A model generated the notes under the pieces. The model saw only the letters and a list, made by a program, of their open reading frames with translations, was not told where the DNA came from and did not search any database. From positions 30,377,501-30,441,500 of the forward strand of contig BSWB01000004.1 in the NCBI GenBank assembly GCA_033239125.1: a stretch of DNA of 64,000 nt, read 5' to 3'. Made by a program: the position numbers and the translations under genes. Source of the DNA: Fagopyrum homotropicum (lineage: Eukaryota; Streptophyta; Magnoliopsida; Caryophyllales; Polygonaceae). Shown piece by piece: positions 42,801 to 55,554 of the stretch (positions are counted from its first letter, which is position 1; every line of letters starts with the position of its first letter).

Positions 42801-43960
42801 TATGGATGATCTACTTGACCGGTTGCAAGGATCGTTAGTCTTTTCTAAGAGTGATTTAAGGCTTTCGAGTCTGGAATATTGCAAATACGACAATCCGGAC
42901 GAACCATAGTCACGACGAGTTGTAGTGATTCCATAGGGGCTTACTAATGCCCCGTATAAGATATTTCGTCTACTCTCTAGGTAGAGAGCAATTGTATGAC
43001 AAAGTTGTCTCAGGATGGAAACCACCGAAGGATATAAATGAAGTTACACGTTTTCTTGGACATGCCGGCCATTCACGGATTTGGGGAGAGATTCTCCAAA
43101 GTAACACCGTCTAGGGATAACCTACTTTGGAAGACAAAGAAAATTTGAGCGGGGTAAATATCATAAGAGTTGTTAAGAGTTAAGAGAAGTGTCGTTAGGC
43201 AACTATTTTGACATTGCCTCGAGGTGGGATGGATTTGGAGTTTATAAGTGATTCTCTCAAACAAGGTTTTGGGTAAGTATTGATGCAAAGGGAGAAACAA
43301 CATACGTGTCTTGATGGTAGAAATAGTGTGAAGTAAAATACTTCCTTTATTTATTGGAATATAAAACAAGAATTGAGGAAATGTAACATCGAAGTTTAGT
43401 TTGGCTAGAGCCAAAGTCAACTTGGTAAATTGGAAGTTCGACTTTCTTTGTTAGAGACAATCGAAAGGAAAATAGTGAAAATGCTGCATTGAGAAAGACC
43501 CGAGAAAAAAGTTGAGTTCCGATATATTGACCTTTTTGAGATCTTAGCGCGAGTTGGAGAAGTGACTTATAAGTGGGCGTTACCATCAAAGGTGGAGGGT
43601 GTTCACCCGATGTTTCATGCGTATCAGTCGGGGGAGTACATACATGACTCGAGACATGTGGTACGTCGTGATGATCTAGTATAGAAGAGGAGCCGATGAG
43701 GCTACTCAGGAGACAAATGATAACATCTTTGGTTGAGTTTTACGCCGAGTTAGTAGCTTTGATAGAATCGACGGGTTAGACCTAGTTCTTCCATTGGTTG
43801 AGTTATGTAGAGTTGTTTCTTGTCTGTGAATGTGTAATATGACTCGTTATATCTTGCGATGGTAGTTTGAGCAGTTTGTATATATAGATTAGAAGGTCTA
43901 AGCCTTCCCATTTGTGAGTTTATACCTCGGCTTTAAGGGCCGAGAAGTTCGACGTATAGC
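39830..43960 (+). pseudogene. Decayed gag-pol region of element B
   Basis: About 4.1 kb with no long open frame. The first 2.8 kb (to about 42600) shows no recognisable domain and should hold the gag and protease remains. An RT remnant lies at about 42685-43060 (LYIDY, KNKYPLPHMDDLLDRLQG, then LTNAP and FLGHAG), with frame breaks and a deletion before TPVCKK. RNase H-like remains are near 43225-43320. An integrase tail (43555-43680, VEGVHPMFHAYQSGEY) runs straight into the end of a chromodomain (SRRGADEAT, 43682 on), so most of the chromodomain is deleted. B2 shares both deletions. Confidence 0.82.
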
Positions 43961-43997
43961 AAGTTTCGGGACGAAACTTGTTTTTAGGGGGATCTAA
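43961..43997 (+). other. Element B PPT and flanking palindrome
   Basis: AAGTTTCGGGACGAAACTT (43961-43979), then TTTTTAGGGGGATCTAA up to the 3' LTR. The AGGGGGA run is the likely PPT. Confidence 0.75.
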
Positions 43998-46939
43998 TGT
44001 AACGCCTCAATATTTGGCGCGTTTGCGATATTTTGCCGGAATTTTATCGCTTTTTTTTAAAGAGCTTAAATATTTTTGAGCTTATATATATATTTTGATC
44101 AATATATTTATTTTCCGTATTTATTTATTTTATTTTGTTTTGGAAAGATCCGGATGTATTTTCCGATCAGAATAATTCATTCCGATTAATTTTGACCGAG
44201 TCTATTCGTTTACTCTTTTTCCTTTTCTAATATTTCTTTTTCTTTTCTTTTTGTTTTGTTCTCTCTCTCCCTCCTTTCCATTTTCTTTCTTCCCAGTAGG
44301 TGAGTGAGACCCTTCACTCTGAGCCCTCACGTCATTTACTCCCTCACACTCAACCCCTCAGCCTATACTTCCTACTCTCAAGCAGACACTCATATCTACC
44401 CTTTAGTTTCCCGTCTTTCATCTGAGGCTCGATGTCAACCTGCAATGGCAAGCAAGCACCGCTACCGGAGACCTCCTTCAGCAACCATCTGCAACTCACT
44501 TCACCCTCATCCCCTTAACCTCACATTTGTTTCCTCCCTTGCCTTACCCTTGTTTTGTTGCAACCACCGGGAAGCCACCGACTTGCCTCCACCGTCTCCG
44601 GAGGAACCCGCTCCACCGTCGCCTCGCCTCGCCTGCCGGAGTCCTTGCCGCCTCCAATACCTTCTCTCACCGTCGCCTCGCACCCGTCTGCAACCACCAA
44701 GAGGTAGCCCATTAGAGCCACCGGTTATCGGAGCGTCTTGCATGCCTCGACCTTGCTTCACCAGTCGACGCCGGAGAAGCCTCGCCCTATACCTCACCCA
44801 GTCTGCCGGAACTCCGGCCCTCTCTGTGCCACGCGAAGGAGCACTCCTTGCCGCCTGGAGGCCGCCGTGCAAAGCTTCGGACTGCCCGTGCAGCTTCTCC
44901 TTCCTCCCCGCCAGCACAACCACCGGAGCCTGGAGTCCGGCCTCGCGCGCCGCCGCTTGTGCTGTCTTCTGCCAGAAGGTGCAAGGGTTAAGAAACCCTG
45001 TTTCTTATTATTTCGGGCCCACCCATATTTTATTGTAATTGCATTAAATAACCCATAATTCTATTTTACGTTTTTTTTACCCAAGTTTTGAGAAATTTGA
45101 AAATATATCCCTGCAGAATTATTTACAGTTTTGGCACCAGAAATTTATTTGCAGATTATGCCCCATGTTTATATAAGTGTATAAATTGCCCCGAAAAATG
45201 TGTTAGCGGGTTTTAATATTGGATTTTAATTGCCGGGATATTATTATATTTATATATACCATATATATTATGCCCTTGATGGATTAATTGCGGGTTATGG
45301 CTCAAAGATTTAAATACGGGATATTAACGTTGACTTTGAAAACGAGCTTTACCTTGGTTTTATGATGTTATACAATTTGCCCGGAATATATATTTACGGT
45401 TTTTAACTTGGGTTTTAAAAGTGGGGTTTTCCTTAGATTTATATATGTTAACTATTCCGTTCAAATTTAGCTTATAAGCTAAATTTGTTTAGTTTGGTGC
45501 TAGGTTCGGAAGTGCCCCGTTAAAGGCAATCGAATCCGCATTCGGCATTCGTCGATCGACTTATACCTTTGATCCCGAGTGAGTACCTCTCTCAATCTAG
45601 TTATGTTTAGTAGTAGTAGTAGTAGTAGTATCATGCTAGGATGGATCTAGCATAACGTAGAGTTAATACCAAGTAGTGGTTATGGACCTTATGTGAGTTT
45701 TGTGGATTGTGAAATGTTGCAAGACTTGAGGAGTTGATATTATCTTGTGAGGTTGTTATATGGCTATAAGTTATATGGTTGATCTTGTGAGCGTTTTGAG
45801 GCTCGAGGTGGGGTTGTATGATCTTGTGGGATTTTGGAGTTTAGGTTTGACTTATCTAGTTGCGTTGTGAGTTATGATCTTGTGAGATCCGAGGGATTAG
45901 AAATCTTAGGACTTCTAGCTTGTGTTGAGTGTGATGTGAGTTTGAGGGATTCTAGGATGCGGTCCTAGAATTGACAGTCAAATGATCTTGCGTAGATCAT
46001 TTGTATAGAAGTCTAAGACTTCTATTGTAAGTGGGTTGTTGTTGATATAGTTATCTTCTTGTGAGCAGGTTACGGGCTTCCTCCCTAGGAAGCGAGAGTG
46101 TTGTGAGTTGAGTGTGGTGACGAGGTAAGTCTTCGGACTTACTTAGCTCGTATTCTTTGTATTAGCATTATTGTGTGTTGGGTGGTGTGTGTTTACTATT
46201 TTACTGTTTATAACAACTAAACCGGAAATAGGATTACCGACCTTTATATTATTTGGCCCAAGTGTATGATAACGGGCGGTGACATCACTGCCTGGCTCCC
46301 CGTGAGAGCTAGGGGGATCTCGGCGACTGGCCCGTGCTGGTTAGACAGTCGGAGGCATCCGACCGTTCCATTGCCGGAAGAAGGGACCGAGGCGAGTTTC
46401 GGAGGATTCTCGTGTCACAAAAGAAGTTGAATTAGAACGGGATACGACTTAATAATAAAAAGATAATAAACCGGACTTGTGTGATTTCGTGTACATTGTG
46501 TGTTATGTTTATTTACTTGTGTTTGTGCCTTTCACCTTGATCCTAATGCTTCGAATATTAGCTAACGGTTTTATACCGATTGTTGTAGATTGCCTTGCAG
46601 GTTAGGAAAGCGGCCGAGAGATCCAGAAGAGTGGGCAGCCGGGGTTCCGTACATTTTAGGAGTGGGTTTTGGTTGGAGTCGGGTTGTGTTTTATTCTTCG
46701 TTTATTATGTTGGTATGCTGCGTGTATGGTGTTTTGGTCTTTGGTGTTGTTTATCGGCTGAAGTCTTTTGTTGTTTTCCTTTGGGTTTCTTATCATTTGC
46801 ATTAAAATTGATTTACGATTTTGCCTTTATTTGTGCCATGTTGAAAGATCCGGTGAAATTGTTGTCAGGCTAAGGGTCGGGACCCATTGTGAGGTCCCAA
46901 CCCGTAGCATCCCGAGTCCTGCGGATTTGGGGTGTTACA
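43998..46939 (+). repeat. Element B 3' LTR
   Basis: 2942 bp. By eye about 20 substitutions and a few short indels separate it from the 5' LTR, mostly in the pyrimidine tract near 44215-44245. The (TAG)n tract (45608) and the splice-donor hairpin (46125-46142) are conserved. Confidence 0.92.
46125..46142 (+). promoter_or_regulatory. Splice-donor hairpin, B 3' LTR
   Basis: GTAAGTC-TTCG-GACTTAC, identical to 27615-27632. Confidence 0.6.
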
Positions 46940-46944
46940 CAGAA
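46940..46944. repeat. Target-site duplication CAGAA, right
   Basis: Matches 25496-25500. Confidence 0.9.
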
Positions 46945-47347
46945 GAGGCGACTGGTGGGTAGGTTAATTAGAGTAGGTTTAGGTTAGATTAGTTTAATTA
47001 GGGTTTTTAATTAAGTTTTAAAAAATGGGCTTAGGAAGGTGGGCTGATGGTTGGCCCAAATGAGCGGTGGTCTCATGAATTAAAAACGGAACTCGTAACC
47101 CGTTAATTAAGTTCGGAAGTTTATAAAATACGGAATTAAGTTCCGTATTTTATAACTTATTATTATTTTCATTTTAACGTACGTAAATTATTTCCGGTCA
47201 ATTAATTTATCATTTTATGTGAATCTACGTCACATAAAATGATAGAACTAAACTCGTTTTATTCTACTTATTTATTTATTTACGATTTTCGCAACGGACT
47301 TTTGTACAAATTCGATTTACCGGGACTTAAAATTTTTGGTTATTACA
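46945..47347 (-). mobile_element. C' LTR fragment, part 3 (5' end of the LTR)
   Basis: On the minus strand this begins TGTAATAACC, the same ten bases that begin the C-family LTR at 49057. A 37-nt hairpin (47208-47244) starts at base 104 of the LTR, exactly as in C. The rest of the LTR continues at 25500 going left. Its partner end is outside the window, so it cannot be told whether this is a solo LTR or part of a full element. Confidence 0.75.
47208..47244. other. 37-nt hairpin in C' LTR
   Basis: TATCATTTTATGTGA, spacer ATCTACG, TCACATAAAATGATA: perfect 15-bp arms. The spacer is unlike those in D and C. Confidence 0.85.
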
Positions 47348-47925
47348 GGTATACTTGTAGAATTTATAGATTCTTTCTATCGTGATTGAAATATATTATA
47401 AGGTATATACAAAAAACAAAAGCAATAATCATTATTGAAACTCTCAATTGATTTTACCAACCAACTAAATTAACTATAATATTTAATAATCATATAATAT
47501 CCAAGTGAATCAACCTATATATTCACTTGTGTGGGATTAATTATTCATTATCAATATTGTTAGATATTAAGTAACACATCAAAAGATTTATTAGTTTTTT
47601 CCATAATATTCATTAAATCTCAAATATTTTATATAAAATATTTTTTATTCATTATTATTTACTAAGTAACTAAAAAATATATTATATTAATAACAATAAA
47701 ACTTCTCATTTATTGAATACAAAAAATAACTTTGGCCACCCTAGTTATTTTATTGAACCAAAAATATTCTTCCGAAAATCTTCATTTTTTTATATATTTT
47801 AAGATTTAATATACTATGCTAAAGAATACACTCAAATAAAATATCATAAAACTAAGTCATCGAATAAAAGAAAACCGATTTCACTAATCCAGTTTGTTAT
47901 TTTTCAAACAATTTTTCGATGTCAG
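47348..47925. repeat. AT-rich direct repeat, copy 1
   Basis: 578 bp, closely similar to 58636-59203 with scattered substitutions and small indels. It has no open frame. It starts directly at the C' LTR end (TSD candidate GGTAT at 47348-47352). Confidence 0.85.
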
Positions 47926-48764
47926 CATCAAATTAGACGAAATCAATTATTTTGAATGCAAAATATCAATTATACATAACATAACATTATTAAAGTTTTT
48001 AACTAAATGATTTATTATATATGTTTTAAAATACTATTGCATTCAATTAAATGAATAAAAACCTAATTTTATCAATATGCTTAGATATTTTACGCAAAAC
48101 CCTTTTTGGTTAGATAACAAATTAAGATAGTTTCTTTACTTTTATCCAAAATTATGAAAACATCAAGGAAACTATACATACATCAAACCCATTTAATAAA
48201 TCCTATTGTCAAATACAATAAAATCAACAAAAATATATGAATATCCTTTTTTAAATTGATTGATCATCTCTTTATGAGGAATAGGATGTATAGTAAAACA
48301 CGAATAATAAAAATAAATACATAAATTTAATCCCGTATTTGTCGAGTAGTGTAGTAGTAAAAATTAATAAATAACACACTTTATCATAAATTTTAATAAT
48401 TGCATAAACATGTAAAGTGGTTGATGTTATAAGAAGAAGAAAAAATAAGAGTACTTTTTACAAAAAAGAAACATAAATATTATAGAATTAAGCATGTTAA
48501 CAGTACAATTATACAATAAGTATTATATTTTAAAAGTGTATCTTACCAATATTGATGATAAAAAAAACATTTTCAAAGGTTAATGACTCTAACTTTGTGC
48601 ACCTTTGGAAGGAGACTTAAGCCGCTCATTTGTTGAACCCGTTGACATGTAAAATATACTTGGTTTTCCACGAACCCTTCAACAACAATTGATCATCATA
48701 AAGGGTATATTGATTCAATATTTCTCCAAGAGAGTGTTAAAATGGTGTTCATCATCCAACACGT

Positions 48765-48956
48765 TCAAATTGAAGTTATTATTACAACGGGTGACTTTTT
48801 ATGAATAAGACAATTTATCAAAATTGCTCCCGCACGAGCACACTTAACTTCAGAGTTCTTTGTCCTCACTCGACCACTGAAAAGAAGAATTTTTTTTGAC
48901 ATGGGTAGCAATCCATCCTTATAAGTTAACCATAAATCTCCATTCAAATGATGCAC
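48765..48956 (-). pseudogene. Decayed ORF of unknown origin
   Basis: 63-codon open stretch containing NGDLWLTYKDGLLPMSKK and KCARAGAILINCL. Coding-like sequence seems to continue in other frames on both sides (about 48600-49050), which suggests a longer protein broken by frameshifts. I do not recognise the family. It sits between the two direct repeats and is not part of the LTR elements around it. Confidence 0.35.
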
Positions 48957-49051
48957 ATAACAATTTTACCTGGTGTTACCGCTTCTAACTCCAATTTGAA
49001 CGTATTGGAAGATGAATCCGTTTTTAATGTTTTTGGAGAAAATTTTGGATC

Positions 49052-49056
49052 AATAT
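49052..49056. repeat. Target-site duplication AATAT, left
   Basis: AATAT before TGTAATAACC; repeated at 58599-58603. Confidence 0.88.
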
Positions 49057-49159
49057 TGTAATAACCGAAAACTTTAAACTCCGTTTAATACCGGATCAAA
49101 CCGATTTCCGATCCGCCAACCCAAACTCTTCTAATTAAGAAATAAGCGATATTAAATTT

Positions 49160-49196
49160 TATCATTTTATGTGACCCGGATTTACATAAAATGATA
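49160..49196. other. 37-nt hairpin in C 5' LTR
   Basis: TATCATTTTATGTGA, spacer CCCGGAT, TTACATAAAATGATA. The arms are 15 bp with one G-U-compatible change. It starts at base 104 of the LTR. Confidence 0.85.
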
Positions 49197-50856
49197 ACTT
49201 TTTCTAAAATAATAACTTTAATATTTCAGTAAATAATCCCGTAAATAATTCCATAATTAAATTCCGTATTCGTAATGGTCCCGGAAAAAAAAATAACGAA
49301 CCTTTATTCAGCCTTTTTATTTTAATGATAGAGTAGTACATTTATGGCCCAGCATCAGGCCCAATGATACTCCAACCGGCCCACTCCTTAAACTTACTCT
49401 AACATTAACCTAATCAATCGTTAACCTAATCTAACCTCCCTAATTTCTATTCAAAACGGCACCATCCGCTACCCCTACGTTCCGCCTGTGAAAATCGATC
49501 GAACAAGACAGAACTAGCAGCCATCGCGACTCATCAGCAACGGCGCAGCAACGTCGCAGCAACTCGCCGGTACGGTTGACCACCAGGTGAGCCGCCGCCT
49601 TATCATCTCTTCTTCTTTTTTTCTGTTTTCGGAAGCCACCAGCCGGAACACTGACTCTAGCGCGCACAGCCATGATACGGGACGCCGGTGAGGTGCTGTA
49701 GAGGACCGATCGATGCCGCGACAAGAGTCCTCCTCCGCTGCAGTGGGTAAGACTCCGCCGTCCTTCTCTCCTCTTCCCTATTCCGCCTTCTGTGGTCGAG
49801 ATAGTAACCGGTTGAAGCAGCCCTCTCTCAACGTCTGCAGTGTGAGCCAAAGCAGCCCTCTCTCGATCCGGCATACGAGCCCCGGTCCAGGACGCCTGCT
49901 GCACCGCAACAACTGAAGAAAAACGGGCCTGCGGTAGTCTGCTATAGGTGAGTCACGTTTTTTTTATGCACTACTGTGTATATATATGGTTGTATAAGTG
50001 TGTATAGAAGTATAGTGTTGTGTTTATACACGTATGATCGAGCAGAGAGATATGCATGACTAAGTAGGAGTATAGTGTGCTGAGTATCTATAGCATACGA
50101 ATAGTTTTGATGAGTGTACATGTATAAGCGTCAGTGAATATAGGTAGGTATTATATAGGTGCGTATGTATAGATAGATTTAAGAATGTTATTAGAGAAGG
50201 TGAGTATATATATACACGAATAGATTGGAGATTTGGGTATATATATTTATATGATTGGATGTGGGGTGCGTATATATCTACATATAGATGACGGAAATGG
50301 AGGATACGAGTAGATATATTTATATATGTATCAGTGCAGTACGTAGACGTACATATATAGAGGAATAGAACGGAGAATATATATAGGTATATATATATAT
50401 AAGTACGAGAGGGGAGATATGAATATATGTAGATATATATATGAGTATACCGAGTAGATACACAAATGCGTGGGTAGAGGGAAAAAGGTTAAGGTATGTA
50501 TGTAAGTATACATACATGTAAAGGAGTAGAGTAGTACCTGGGAAGGAAGGGGAGTGTTGTCCTCTTTGACGAGTAGATGCGGGATTTGAACTTATAACCT
50601 CTAAGTAAGCTATTCGAGAGAAACAAATTTTGGAAAAACAAGTTCTAAAAGAAATTAGTAGAATTTAAGAATAAACTTTGAGAATTTTCGGCACTAAGGG
50701 TAAAATGGTCTTTTACCGTAACAAAGCTTTTTCCGTAATTCCTTCGCATGAGGTTGGACATCTGGATGTGATTTTGATCCACATGCCTTATTTGACAGGC
50801 GTTTGAGTTACCACGGGTTCGGACCGAGTTGAGTTTTGAGAAAGCGATTTTGAAAG

Positions 50857-50875
50857 GTAAGTCCATGCGACTTAC
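50857..50875 (+). promoter_or_regulatory. Splice-donor hairpin, C 5' LTR
   Basis: GTAAGTC-CATGC-GACTTAC, preceded by AG. Same arms as in B with a 5-base loop. Confidence 0.6.
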
Positions 50876-51617
50876 TTAGCCGGTTTCTGGATGTTAGTTG
50901 AATGATAATGGTGGTGTGTGCGATGTGTGTTTATAATAACAACTTGTTAGGACGACCGTTGTTATTATGTGTTAAGGCCCAAGTGTATGTATAACGGGCC
51001 GTGACATCACTGCCCAGCTCTGCTAGGAGACTGGGAGGTTCTCTATACCCAGACCATACAGGTACACGGTGAGATGCATCGGATCCACTCCTGATGGGTA
51101 CACGGGGGCGGAGGCGAGGTTTGGGAATCCCTCGTGTCACAAAATAAGTATCATTAGAGTGAATGACTTAAATGAAGATAATAAATGGATTGTTTGAAAG
51201 CATGATGAGTGTTTATTTTTTATGTGTGTGTGTGCTATTATTATTCTTCTAATGTTTAGACAACTAGCTAATGGTTCTTCTATGGTGTTTTAGATTTTAC
51301 CGCAGGTTAGAGCAACAACCGAGTGATCCGGAAGTAGTGGGCAGCCGGGTCTCCGTACTCCTTAGAGTGGGGTTGGGTGTTATCTTGTTGTTTCACTCTT
51401 CTTGATAAAGACAGTTAGTCCTTTCCGTTGTTTAAGTACTATAGGCTGTTAGACTTTGTTGCATTCATCCTTTTAAAATACATTTTTATGAATTTCGGTT
51501 TTTCCTATTTGTGTCTTGTTGCAAGATCCGAGTAATATTGTTGTCAAACTAAGGTCGGGACCCATTGTGAGGTCCTAACCAGTAATGCTCCAAGTTCTGA
51601 GAATTCGGGGTGTTACA

Positions 51618-51800
51618 ACATGGTATCAGAGCGAGGTTGGCAACAATGGCACTTGAAATCTTTTGAAAGACCGAATAAGTACTTGAGCAGAACCCGAAAA
51701 GGGATCTGAGTTTTAAAAAGAAATTTTAGTTTTCAAATGCATGCATAGTCTGGTTGGGAATAGAAAAGTACGGCTGACCACCATTACTACCGCGGATCTC
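51618..51800 (+). other. Element C PBS and leader
   Basis: TGGTATCAGAGC at 51621-51632, three bases after the LTR. The leader then runs through CAACAATGGCACTTG, GCAGAACCCG and GTACGGCTGACCACC, in the same order as in D's leader. Confidence 0.85.
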
Positions 51801-52715
51801 AGTATGCTTAGTTTAGGCTTATAGTATTGTACAATTATGTATGTTATATAAATATCTATATATATATATATGTAGCATGTTGTTACCCTAGAGGATATGA
51901 AATATCCTTTAGTTGAGTTATCATGATGTGATCATCGCCTCATGATAAAACGTTTGAAGATCTTAAAGGGTATCTATAAGAAGATAGTGGACTCATACCC
52001 CAGATTGGAACATTGCATTATGGTGGACGCCGTGGTGGTTTCTACAATTGTCCGAAGAACGAGTGGTTAAAGAGTTGAGGATTACTAGAGGATGTTAACA
52101 ACAAGAACAATCAGGCGAGAAAAAAATATCAAGCAATTCAAATAGAAGTAATGGAAAACCGTACAAGGATCTTAGCGGGATGACGATGAGAGGTGAAACT
52201 CAAGATGCATGTAAGGACTAATAAGAGCGCGGATTGAAGAGGACAACATCAAAACACCATTCAAACAAAGTATAGCACAACTACACTTGGCGGGTTAAAG
52301 GACACTACAACCAAGGTGGATGCCACCATAGACAAGTATGAGCATGAGAGTACAGAGAAAATAGAGTGTTGACCCAGATGTAAAAGATTAAAGGAGTACC
52401 CAGACAGAGATTTACGATCGAGTTTAAAAGACAAAAAAATTAATAAATTTCATAACCATGGAGATGGATTGACTCCTTTAGAGACACGAGAATGTTGAAG
52501 GAAAGCACGACACAAATATCAAAGATAGAAGAAGTCTGAAATTGAGACAATGGATTTCCATGAAGGTAATGTTACAAAACAACATCCACCGAGGAAGAAG
52601 CATGTGCGGAAATGACCATAATGGACTTGAGGGATCATAATAACTACTCAATCACCAAGAGACTTAAGTCAACCATACTAGTGGTTCACTACAAAGAGCT
52701 GCAGGTAGACGATAA

Positions 52716-52760
<45 letters not shown>

Positions 52761-55554
52761 GAGGAACCGCGAAGATGGGTTTGTAAGCTATCACGGAAGG
52801 TTTGATAAACCCATAGATGGCAGGTGTAAATTGTGGAAGGAGCTAAATGTGTTTAAGCGGATAACCTATATGAAATAAGTTTTCACCTTGTATATCCGCA
52901 TCGAAAGAGATAGAAGAAAAGTAAGTCTACGATTTGGTAGAAGACCAACTACAGACTAACTAGTAATAACGGAGAATTCACACGTCTGAGTTGACCAATG
53001 ACGACCGGTTGGTAGATAAGAAGAATAACATCAGATTTACTAAAGAATGTTACCGCCATATGGAGAATCCCTACAAAACATCAACGACGACAATTGTAAA
53101 GTTAAACCGATACAAGTACCAGTACCCTTAATAGTAACATGGAATGAGTTCGAGCCAATAGCTCTAATTAAGAATTTAAGGAGAAGATTTTGACGGCCGG
53201 GAATGATTCCATAGGTCTTTAAAGAGATTAAGGAAATGGTTGTGAGCAGTTTCTTACCTTCTGGCTAAGAAAAAGGTACAGTTCACAGTAGTACTAATGG
53301 ATTGCATAAGAGAACTAGAGGAATGAGAAGAAACAGATGATGGTGAACATGTTTTAAGTCTTAACATCTCACACAAATAAGACTGATGGTGCTCCTCCGA
53401 GAAAAAGTGGGGTCAAACTGTCGAGAATGACAGGGGACACCATTGTGATCTAAAGAAGTATTACAGAATAATTGGAATTACAGAGGAGGCACAAACATAG
53501 AGAGTATGATTTAAAGTCTTAGTGAAACGTGTGGTCGAGTTGTGAGGTGATTTCAGATGAAATCTACATGTTGGCTAGAACAGACATGAGAAGGAATATA
53601 GTTGAATGACTAAAAGTTGTTATATGGATCCGGTATTACCCCAATAAGAGGATTTCCGAAAGATGTATATATAAAAGTTTAATGAGAAATAGGGTACTCC
53701 CATGAAAATTCAAGCTCGAATGATGACATAATAGTTGATAAAAATAATAAGACCAACCAACGTGATCCGTAGGGCGTATACGAGAAATCTCAAAGGAATT
53801 TAACTATCCTCCTGGGGGTAAAGATTTATAGAAGATAAAACGACACGAGCATAAGGACAACATAATAAATACGAGTCAGGAACTTTGATTTTGATAAAAT
53901 CATGTACAACTGAGGTTTCTTATGAAAATCGTACCGATAGGTGTTTAATAGAAGTCATACACATCGGACCGATAACGCTTGGATGGATAAAGTGTAAACC
54001 AAAAGAATAACTTAACTAGTAAGAAGGAAAGTCATGTATCAAAAGGCGGGTCTTGCTAAATTGGGATGAAGTGTTGAGATGATGATGCCTTTGTAGAATA
54101 TATGCAAGAGTACAACGTAACTAAGTTCCAAAATGGAATGAGCAGTAATGATCAACTGGAAGTTGATACCGATTCAGGGGAGGAAATTGTTATAAGACGA
54201 GTCACCTAGTAGAAGAGTTCACAAGACAAGCGTGAGAGACCGAAAGAGATAAAATGTCGATCCGGATATGAGGGTCTAAGGTGCATGGAATGGGATACCT
54301 ACAATGGAGTGTAGAAGCAAAATGTAGACTCTACAAGTGTGGAGAGGTTTTTGACCTTCTCAAGGATATAGGAATTTGAAAGAAATTACAATGCCGGTAC
54401 CAAAGAGTTAAAACCCTGTAGCGGAAACAACGAAGTTGCATGAAGCAATATTGCCGGTAACACCAGCGAAGGAATGTACATATGAGAATGGCCTTGGTAG
54501 ACTCGAAAGTCCAAGGTGACCCCAATTATCACGAGACCTAAGTCATCAACACCGACAACCCATGCAAGGGGAACTGCAAGGAGATGATAATTAAAGTCAC
54601 CAGAACTACAAAGACACTTACTAGCTATCGTTGAAGACTTGAAATGACTATTTAAGTCAAGATGAATGACCCAGTTGGGCTCGAGAAGTAGAGTTAGCCT
54701 AAGGGAACAGAAGTGTGGAAGATAAAACAAATTAGCGAAACATGAAAGGATTAATCGAGCAAATGATGCTCACAAAGAATTTAACGCCAATATAGGTATG
54801 GGAAGAGCAAGTCCGGAATATTGAGATAAGTCAATTACAGATTGACCGACATCAACTGAGGATGTGTAAGTGTTGGTTGGTATTGACGAGTAGGTACCGT
54901 TAAGAAGAGATATTAGTGACTACAAATTTAAGAGATAACTTTACCGATGCTTTGGAAGATTCCCCAAGTGGGCAACGACAACCTTCTAGGATGATCTAAG
55001 GATATGGAGAGAATCGGATTAGAGGTTGCTTACTGTTTGGTTAAGAATAAACTACGGTTGAGTAAGAGAGTAAGGGTCTGTTTGAAGAGGATCTTGCTAG
55101 TATTAGAAGGGAAGTATATGCGGGAGTGGGTAAATCATGTTGACCCTCAGAAAGACGCCATGGTGAATAATGGGTGTTACACCAAAAGCGTGGTAGGCCC
55201 ATAAACCACAGATGAAGAAAATCAATGTTAGGTTAACTATAATTTCAATAAGGAATTAGAGATCTATATGAAAAAGTCCACTTGGGTGTGTAATTTGTTT
55301 TGAGTATATAAATTTAAAAGCTTGACAAGAAGTAGGGGAAACCCATTAATTAAGGAACGATCTAATTAGGTCACATTGAGGAAACCGGGCCAAGCGGTTT
55401 GTATTACAAAGAGCATTAGGCACCTAGTAAAGTGCCGACAAAAGTTTAAGATCATTATTTCATAATCGATAGTCGGGAACTTTCAAAAGGAAAAAGCAAG
55501 TGGGCCAGTGGTTATGGTTTGGTAGAATCATCAAAAGAGCTGGGAGTAAGTTTA
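51801..55554 (+). pseudogene. Decayed gag-pol region of element C
   Basis: 3.75 kb with no frame longer than about 120 codons on either strand and no domain I can name. It is purine-rich on the + strand, as are the corresponding B sequences. A 30-base A run with a further A stretch lies at 52719-52760. Position between leader and chromodomain indicates former gag-pol. Confidence 0.7.
52719..52760 (+). repeat. Poly(A) tract
   Basis: Thirty A, one G, eleven A. It is internal to element C and not flanked by a TSD, so it looks like simple-repeat expansion and not a retroposon tail. Confidence 0.85.

Larger units (their letters stand above)
25501..46939 (+). mobile_element. Element B: non-autonomous chromovirus-like LTR retrotransposon
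   Basis: LTRs at 25501-28429 and 43998-46939, TSD CAGAA, initiator-Met PBS, and a PPT before the 3' LTR. Without the nested element D its internal region is only about 4.3 kb. That region contains recognisable but heavily broken RT, RNase H and integrase/chromodomain remnants. The LTRs differ by about 20 substitutions in 2.9 kb by eye, so it moved recently despite encoding nothing. Mobilisation in trans is inferred. Confidence 0.88.
47926..49056. other. AT-rich region with a decayed coding trace
   Basis: 1.13 kb of AT-rich DNA after repeat copy 1. The first 600 bp shows nothing recognisable. The last 500 bp is less AT-rich and, on the minus strand, holds a broken coding trace (see 48765-48956). 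The piece ends at the insertion point of element C. Confidence 0.6.
49057..51617 (+). repeat. Element C 5' LTR
   Basis: 2561 bp, TGTAATAACC...GGGTGTTACA. AT-rich start with a hairpin at 49160-49196, GC-rich section (49440-49910), TA-rich section (49970-50520), splice-donor hairpin at 50857-50875, and the conserved end shared with B and D. The 154-codon minus frame in the GC-rich section is treated as chance. Confidence 0.92.

Noticed and set aside
48765..48956. A host gene or a named viral gene
   Set aside because: Too short and too broken to assign; the visible residues do not match a family I can name with confidence.
49440..49904. 154-codon minus-strand frame in both C LTRs
   Set aside because: GC-rich LTR section, no recognisable domain; repeated only because the LTR is repeated.
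52719..52760. Poly(A) run as the tail of a LINE, SINE or processed pseudogene
   Set aside because: It is not at the end of any recognisable insert and has no flanking target duplication; it sits within element C's internal region.
52612..52878. Open frame containing a poly-Lys stretch in element C
   Set aside because: The Lys run is the poly(A) tract translated; the rest has no family resemblance.
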